Positions 32,549 through 36,285 of a stretch of 36,285 nt of DNA are shown in pieces (the stretch's first letter is position 1; every line of letters begins with the position of its first letter). Where the stretch lies: positions 1 through 36,285 of the forward strand of contig NZ_QWKZ01000018.1 of the NCBI RefSeq assembly GCF_003574085.1. Direction: 5' to 3'. The translations under genes and the position numbers were made by a program. The notes below the pieces were generated by a model, which made no database searches, was not told the origin of the DNA, and saw only the letters and a program-made list of their open reading frames with translations. Origin of the DNA: Meiothermus luteus (GTDB lineage Bacteria; Deinococcota; Deinococci; Deinococcales; Thermaceae).

Positions 32549-34816
32549 ATGAGAAGACACCTTTGGCCCTTTTGGCTCTTGGGTCTTGCCCTCCTCCTCG
32601 CGGCCTGCGGGGGGCAGGGGGGTGGTGGCAATGGCGGCGGTGGAGGAAGCAACGGCGGCACAGCGGGCACCGTGGACACCCCAGGCGGCCAGGTGCAGGT
32701 CTCCCTCCAGGGGGGCACCTTCACCCAGCAGCCTTCTTCCGTCCAGGTGAACGCCAGCGGCTACCAAACCCCCTACGGGGGCGTCGCCTTCACCGCCCGC
32801 CTCCCCCAGGCCGGGGGGACCCTCACCGTGACCCTCACCTTCCCCCAGGACATCCCCCAGGGGGCGGTCCTCCTCAAGTGCCTGAACGGCGCGTGCAACC
32901 CCATCCCGGGGGCCCAGCTCCAGGGGCGCACCGCCACCTTCGGGGTGCAGGACGGGGGGCCCCTGGACGCCGATGGGCGGGCCAACGGGCAGGTGCAGGA
33001 CCCGGTGGCCCTGGGGGTGGCGCAGGGGGGGGATACCGTGGCCTTTCTGGACACCCCGGGCGGGCGGGTGCGGATTTCCATCGAGGGAGGCACCTTTACC
33101 GAGCGCCCCACGGGCTTTGGTGCGGTAGGCCCCGATCAGCCTTTTGGGGGGATAGCGTTCACAGCCAACGTGCCCGTCGGGGGCGGCCTGAGGGTTACCC
33201 TGTCCCTCCCAAGCCCCCTTGACCGGCAGGCGCTTCTCGCGAGTGGCGCAGGCATACCCATGCAAACCTTGAGTCCTCAGGGGCAAACCGTCACCTATGA
33301 GCTGGTGGACGGGGAATACCTGGACGAGGACAACGCGAGGAACGGCCTAATCGTTCACCATTTGGCCGTGGCCCTCTACGATGAAGATGAACGCACCGCG
33401 CTGGTGCAGACCCCGCTGGGCCCGGTGCTGATAAGGATTTACCTTCACATGGTCGGGGCAGAAGAACAGGTGAGCTTCGCTCAGCGCCCCGTCTACAGGG
33501 AAACCGGCTTCCCGAGGGCGGATTTGCCCTACGGGGTCTTTAGCTTCTCCCTGAACTACCTCTACCAAGGCGAAGGATCCCCGTCAACATGGGTAGGGGT
33601 CACATTCCCCCAAAGGCTTCCCCCGCGCAACGCCGTCCTCATGCGATGGCAACGCCCCGAGAACGACCCCCTAACACCCGTGCCGTGGGAGGGGCAGGTG
33701 GGCTACTATCAGCGAGATGGGGCGAGCGTCCACAGCTTAATCCCCGGCAAACCCGGAGAGCCCACCACCGTGGAAATCGCCCTCTTCACCTTGCCCCAAG
33801 CGGTCTCGCTCCTCACGGTCACCAACGATACACTCGCACAGTTCGGAGGTGTAGGGGACAACGGGGCCGTGGCCTACTACTCCGGCTTCCCGAACGGGAA
33901 AGTGTATTACTGGACACCGAGTGGGGGAACGGTGGTCCTGGACGATCCTACGGCGAGCGGGAGTGGCTATACCGTTGGTGCGCCTGTCCTCTCCCCGGAC
34001 GGCAACCGGGTGGCGTGGGAGCGTATTGTTCCATACGAATCGTGTTTTATCAAAGTGTGGGAGCCGGGGACGGGCGTTCGGGTGCTCCCCCTTCCCAGCC
34101 CGCCCTCACCCTGGCAACTCGACGACAACTGCATTAGGCTGGAAACGGCTTTCTCCCCGAACGGCCGCTACATTGCCGGGTTCATCGGGGTTAAGGACCC
34201 CGCGGCTAATTACTCAACGCTGACCGCCCGCTACGATTTCCTCCAGGGGACCTGGACCCTGTTCCCACGGGACTGCCTGGCCAGCGCGGTGGCCAACGAC
34301 GGTTCCATCCTCGGCGTTCGCGAGCAAACCGGTCAGCCCTGCAGGCGGTATGGGCCATCCGCTTCGGAAATCGAGCTTCTGGGACAAGAAGCCTTCTTCG
34401 GGGTAAGGTATTTCACCAGCGATCTAGGGGATGAAGCCTGGCTATCCAACTCGTGGGCATCCAACCTGGCTCTGGCTCGGCTTCACCGTTGGACGCGAGG
34501 GGGCGGACTGCAGCCCTTTCTCAGGGAGGCGAGGGCTTTAGGGGCTTCTTTCCAGGAAGGGAGTTTGTTGGTTTACTACTCCGTTCACGGTCCACCCCTC
34601 TATCTCTGGCGGAAAGACTGGGGCTTGGTATCCCTTTCCGCTCTCTATCGGCCCTTGTTGCCCCCGGACCACTTCTGGCATGGATTCGAACAAGTTCAAC
34701 AGCCGTCTACACCCGTGGGACCATTCATCTCCGCAAACGGCCGCTATGTGCTTCTGGTGACCACGGACGGGGTCGGTTCCCCGGCTAGCGTGGTTCTCCT
34801 GGACCGCGGCCCCTAA
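32549..34816 (+). CDS. Large lipoprotein with three anchor-U-like repeats and propeller-like C-terminus
   Basis: This 755-residue protein starts at ATG 32549 behind GGGAGGTG. A lipoprotein signal ends in LLLAAC, followed by a Gly/Ser/Asn-rich spacer. Three repeats of about 125 residues follow (from about 42, 166 and 290), each with a TPGG or TPLG start, a GGVAFTARLPQAGG-like strand pair, and a VTLTFPQDIPQGAV-like segment. The first also has VQDGGPLDADGRANGQVQDP, the closing motif of the "choice-of-anchor U" domain. Residues about 430-755 show TolB/WD40-like blades (VLSPDGNRVAWE, AFSPNGRYIAGF, FISANGRYVLLV). It should be an outer-surface or periplasmic binding protein of unknown ligand. No CTCGAG occurs in it, unlike the backbone genes, which suggests acquisition. 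Confidence 0.8.
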   Translation: MRRHLWPFWLLGLALLLAACGGQGGGGNGGGGGSNGGTAGTVDTPGGQVQVSLQGGTFTQQPSSVQVNASGYQTPYGGVAFTARLPQAGGTLTVTLTFPQDIPQGAVLLKCLNGACNPIPGAQLQGRTATFGVQDGGPLDADGRANGQVQDPVALGVAQGGDTVAFLDTPGGRVRISIEGGTFTERPTGFGAVGPDQPFGGIAFTANVPVGGGLRVTLSLPSPLDRQALLASGAGIPMQTLSPQGQTVTYELVDGEYLDEDNARNGLIVHHLAVALYDEDERTALVQTPLGPVLIRIYLHMVGAEEQVSFAQRPVYRETGFPRADLPYGVFSFSLNYLYQGEGSPSTWVGVTFPQRLPPRNAVLMRWQRPENDPLTPVPWEGQVGYYQRDGASVHSLIPGKPGEPTTVEIALFTLPQAVSLLTVTNDTLAQFGGVGDNGAVAYYSGFPNGKVYYWTPSGGTVVLDDPTASGSGYTVGAPVLSPDGNRVAWERIVPYESCFIKVWEPGTGVRVLPLPSPPSPWQLDDNCIRLETAFSPNGRYIAGFIGVKDPAANYSTLTARYDFLQGTWTLFPRDCLASAVANDGSILGVREQTGQPCRRYGPSASEIELLGQEAFFGVRYFTSDLGDEAWLSNSWASNLALARLHRWTRGGGLQPFLREARALGASFQEGSLLVYYSVHGPPLYLWRKDWGLVSLSALYRPLLPPDHFWHGFEQVQQPSTPVGPFISANGRYVLLVTTDGVGSPASVVLLDRGP

Positions 34817-34847
34817 GCGGAGGGTGTTTGACATGAGGACCCTCCGC
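34817..34847 (+). terminator. Perfect 9-bp hairpin right after the large lipoprotein gene
   Basis: GCGGAGGGT (34817-34825) and ACCCTCCGC (34839-34847) flank a 13-base loop starting at the base after the TAA. There is no T-tract, so it could be a terminator of low efficiency or an mRNA 3' stabiliser. Confidence 0.5.
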
Positions 34848-34866
34848 TACCACCCCTGGCAAACGC

Positions 34867-34908
34867 GGGCGGCCCTCCTCCGGCTCCCCCTCGAGGGCGG
34901 GGCCGCCC
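34867..34908. repeat. 8-bp inverted repeat in the spacer
   Basis: GGGCGGCC (34867-34874) and GGCCGCCC (34901-34908) are inverted around 26 bases that include the first CTCGAG to the right of the accessory stretch. No function is evident. Confidence 0.35.
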
Positions 34909-35005
34909 GGGCTGGGGGTGGAGTTCTGACACGCCCTTGGCAATTTCTCACAGGGTTTTCCAAACACCTGGTCTACCATACCAGCCAAGGAGGCGAAAAA
35001 GAATC

Positions 35006-35503
35006 ATGAAACTCCTACCAACAGCCCTGGCAATTGGGCTAAGCCTGACGGCGCTGGTATCCTGCGTTCCCGCCGCAAGCGGCTCGGGGGCCATTCCAAG
35101 GCGGGATGCCGAGGCAATGGCCGCTCGCAATGTTGCCGTCTCGATGAATCTAGCCTCGCTTCTAAGCCGGGAGATGGGCCGCCAGGTGGCCCCTCGACTG
35201 GTAGATGCTTGGTTGTCGGAAGCGCCCTCGGGAAGATACAGCCCGTACAAACAGATAGGTCGGTCTGGCAGCGGCAATCTTTTTTTGGTCGCGGTTTCCG
35301 AATACGACGGGGACCGTATCTCTCTAGTCATCTACGACGACAGAGGGCAAGAGCAGGATCGCGGAGAGCCCACCGCACACTACGACTTTTTGGTCCTCAA
35401 GCCCACAACCCACAGCTTTAGGGTGCACATGGTCAATTGCTCGCTTCCCTCCTCTTCGGCCTGCTCGGTATCTATTGGCCTCTACCGAATCGAGCCGCGG
35501 TAG
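35006..35503 (+). CDS. Small secreted lipoprotein, PPC-like fold possible
   Basis: This 165-residue protein begins with a lipoprotein signal (LSLTALVSC, Cys about residue 20). The region up to about 75 is helical (AEAMAARNVAVSMNLASLLS). The rest is a beta-rich domain (NLFLVAVSEYDGDRISLVIY, YDFLVLKPTTHSFRVHMVNC, ending VSIGLYRIEPR), loosely similar to bacterial pre-peptidase C-terminal (PPC) domains. The ATG at 35006 has AGGAGG 12 bases upstream, a long spacing; the open frame back to 34937 has no better start. It precedes a secreted protease by 28 bases, so it may be a partner or inhibitor of it, based on position only. Confidence 0.7.
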   Translation: MKLLPTALAIGLSLTALVSCVPAASGSGAIPRRDAEAMAARNVAVSMNLASLLSREMGRQVAPRLVDAWLSEAPSGRYSPYKQIGRSGSGNLFLVAVSEYDGDRISLVIYDDRGQEQDRGEPTAHYDFLVLKPTTHSFRVHMVNCSLPSSSACSVSIGLYRIEPR

Positions 35504-35531
35504 ACGGTGCGTTTGGCTCGTGGGGGTTGTT

Positions 35532-36285
35532 ATGAAGGAAGGGTATAAAGGATTGATTCGTGTAAGCCTGCTGTGTTTATGGGTCTTGTGGGTTGGAGGG
35601 ATGGCCCTGGCCCAAACCTTGCCGCGCGACGTGCGTGAGCGCATTATTGCGGCCACAGTACTCATCACCACCGGCAACAACGACGTAGGTTCGGGCACGC
35701 TCATTAGCCCTCAGGGCTTCATCCTGACCAACTACCACGTGATCGGCGACCTCGAGAAACGTCGCATTGCCCCACGCCTTTTTGTGGGCACCACCCGCTT
35801 TGTGGATCAGCCGCCCGAGATCCGCTATCTGGCCGATGTGGTGGCGACCGACCCCAACCTTGATCTGGCCATCCTGCGCATCACCCGCACTGCCGATGGG
35901 CAGCCCATCGGCAACGTCACCTTTCCGGCGGTTCCCATCGGCGACTCCAACAAGCTGATTGTGGGCGACCCCATCTATGTGTTCGGTTTCAAGGCAACCG
36001 GGGGCTATACCATCACGATGTCTACCGGGGTGGTGGGTGGTTTCACCGGCGAAGACATGGAAAGCGGGGGCAAGCAGTGGATCAAGCACGACGCCCAGAT
36101 CGGCCCCGGCAACTCCGGGGGCGGCGCTTTCAACGGGGACGGGGAGCTTGTTGGCATCAACACCCTTCTTTCGGTATCGAGGGATGGAAACTCCCGCACG
36201 GCCTTCATGCGCCCCTCGGCCCTGGCCTGGGGCCTGATTGGCCCCAATGTGACGGGGTTGGTCAACCGGGCCCCCACTGCATCCA
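35532..36285 (+). CDS. Secreted trypsin-like (S1C, Deg-type) serine protease, cut by window edge
   Basis: The frame from ATG 35532 stays open to the last base, giving 251 residues without a stop. A signal peptide (cleavage near MALAQ, about residue 31) is followed by a trypsin-like domain with the full triad: His in LTNYHVIGD, Asp in DPNLDLAILR and Ser in GPGNSGGGAF. The pattern IGPGNSGG and the GDPIYVFGF strand fit the HtrA/Deg group; whether PDZ domains follow cannot be seen. An extra segment between the His and Asp strands (RRIAPRLFVGTTRFVDQPPE) is longer than in typical DegP. It starts 28 bases after the small lipoprotein gene, with a weak GGGGG ribosome site. Confidence 0.85.
   Translation, partial: MKEGYKGLIRVSLLCLWVLWVGGMALAQTLPRDVRERIIAATVLITTGNNDVGSGTLISPQGFILTNYHVIGDLEKRRIAPRLFVGTTRFVDQPPEIRYLADVVATDPNLDLAILRITRTADGQPIGNVTFPAVPIGDSNKLIVGDPIYVFGFKATGGYTITMSTGVVGGFTGEDMESGGKQWIKHDAQIGPGNSGGGAFNGDGELVGINTLLSVSRDGNSRTAFMRPSALAWGLIGPNVTGLVNRAPTAS

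Overview
The window looks like a chromosome segment of a thermophile of the Deinococcus-Thermus phylum, most likely the Meiothermus/Calidithermus side of the Thermaceae. The evidence is the RodA, RNase J and EF-P types, a short SMC, an SLH-domain envelope protein, a GC content of roughly 63-65% by eye, and repeated leaderless promoters (a TANNNT box 6-7 nt before the start codon). The hexamer CTCGAG is strikingly common in the core genes. The assignment rests on protein features only; no database was searched.

Layout. Bases 1-199 are a perfect fold-back (66-bp arms), probably an assembly artefact, that truncates a small membrane gene after floA. 0.2-2.5 kb: a flotillin (floA)/NfeD membrane-protease pair, divergent from aroE. 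3.4-7.9 kb: rpsO-pnp-rnj on the minus strand, an RNA-decay cluster behind a strong promoter. 8.0-8.6 kb: gene decay (frameshifted remnants of a secreted protein and a Crp-type regulator). 8.66-12.5 kb: efp, accB, accC, then two tandem site-2-protease-like genes, the first lacking the HExxH catalytic motif. 12.5-14.8 kb (minus): rplU-rpmA, an intrinsic terminator, obgE and rsfS. 14.9-18.4 kb: yqeK and an LCP-family gene (plus) running into rodA (minus), a 34-residue single-helix protein, and smpB. 18.4-21.9 kb (minus): hisS and a GAF-GGDEF diguanylate cyclase. 22.0-28.7 kb (plus): an SLH protein, an N-acetylmuramoyl-alanine amidase, a GerMN protein and smc. 28.7-31.1 kb (minus): an SDH-family membrane protease, a PsiE-like protein and a Xer-type tyrosine recombinase.

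Immediately upstream of the recombinase is a perfect 14-bp inverted repeat around a 6-bp centre, which has the geometry of a dif site and a centre close to that of E. coli dif. To its right, 31.2-34.9 kb is accessory DNA: a broken lipoprotein gene, an IS982-like transposase that is open only because two frameshifts cancel, and a large lipoprotein with three anchor-U-like repeats and a propeller-like C-terminus. This stretch has no CTCGAG sites, unlike the backbone. The window ends with a second small lipoprotein and a trypsin-like (S1C) protease cut by the window edge.

The core genes deal with RNA turnover and translation, envelope growth (RodA, LCP, amidase, SLH), fatty-acid initiation (AccBC), and chromosome handling (SMC, Xer). 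No tRNA, rRNA or CRISPR array was seen.
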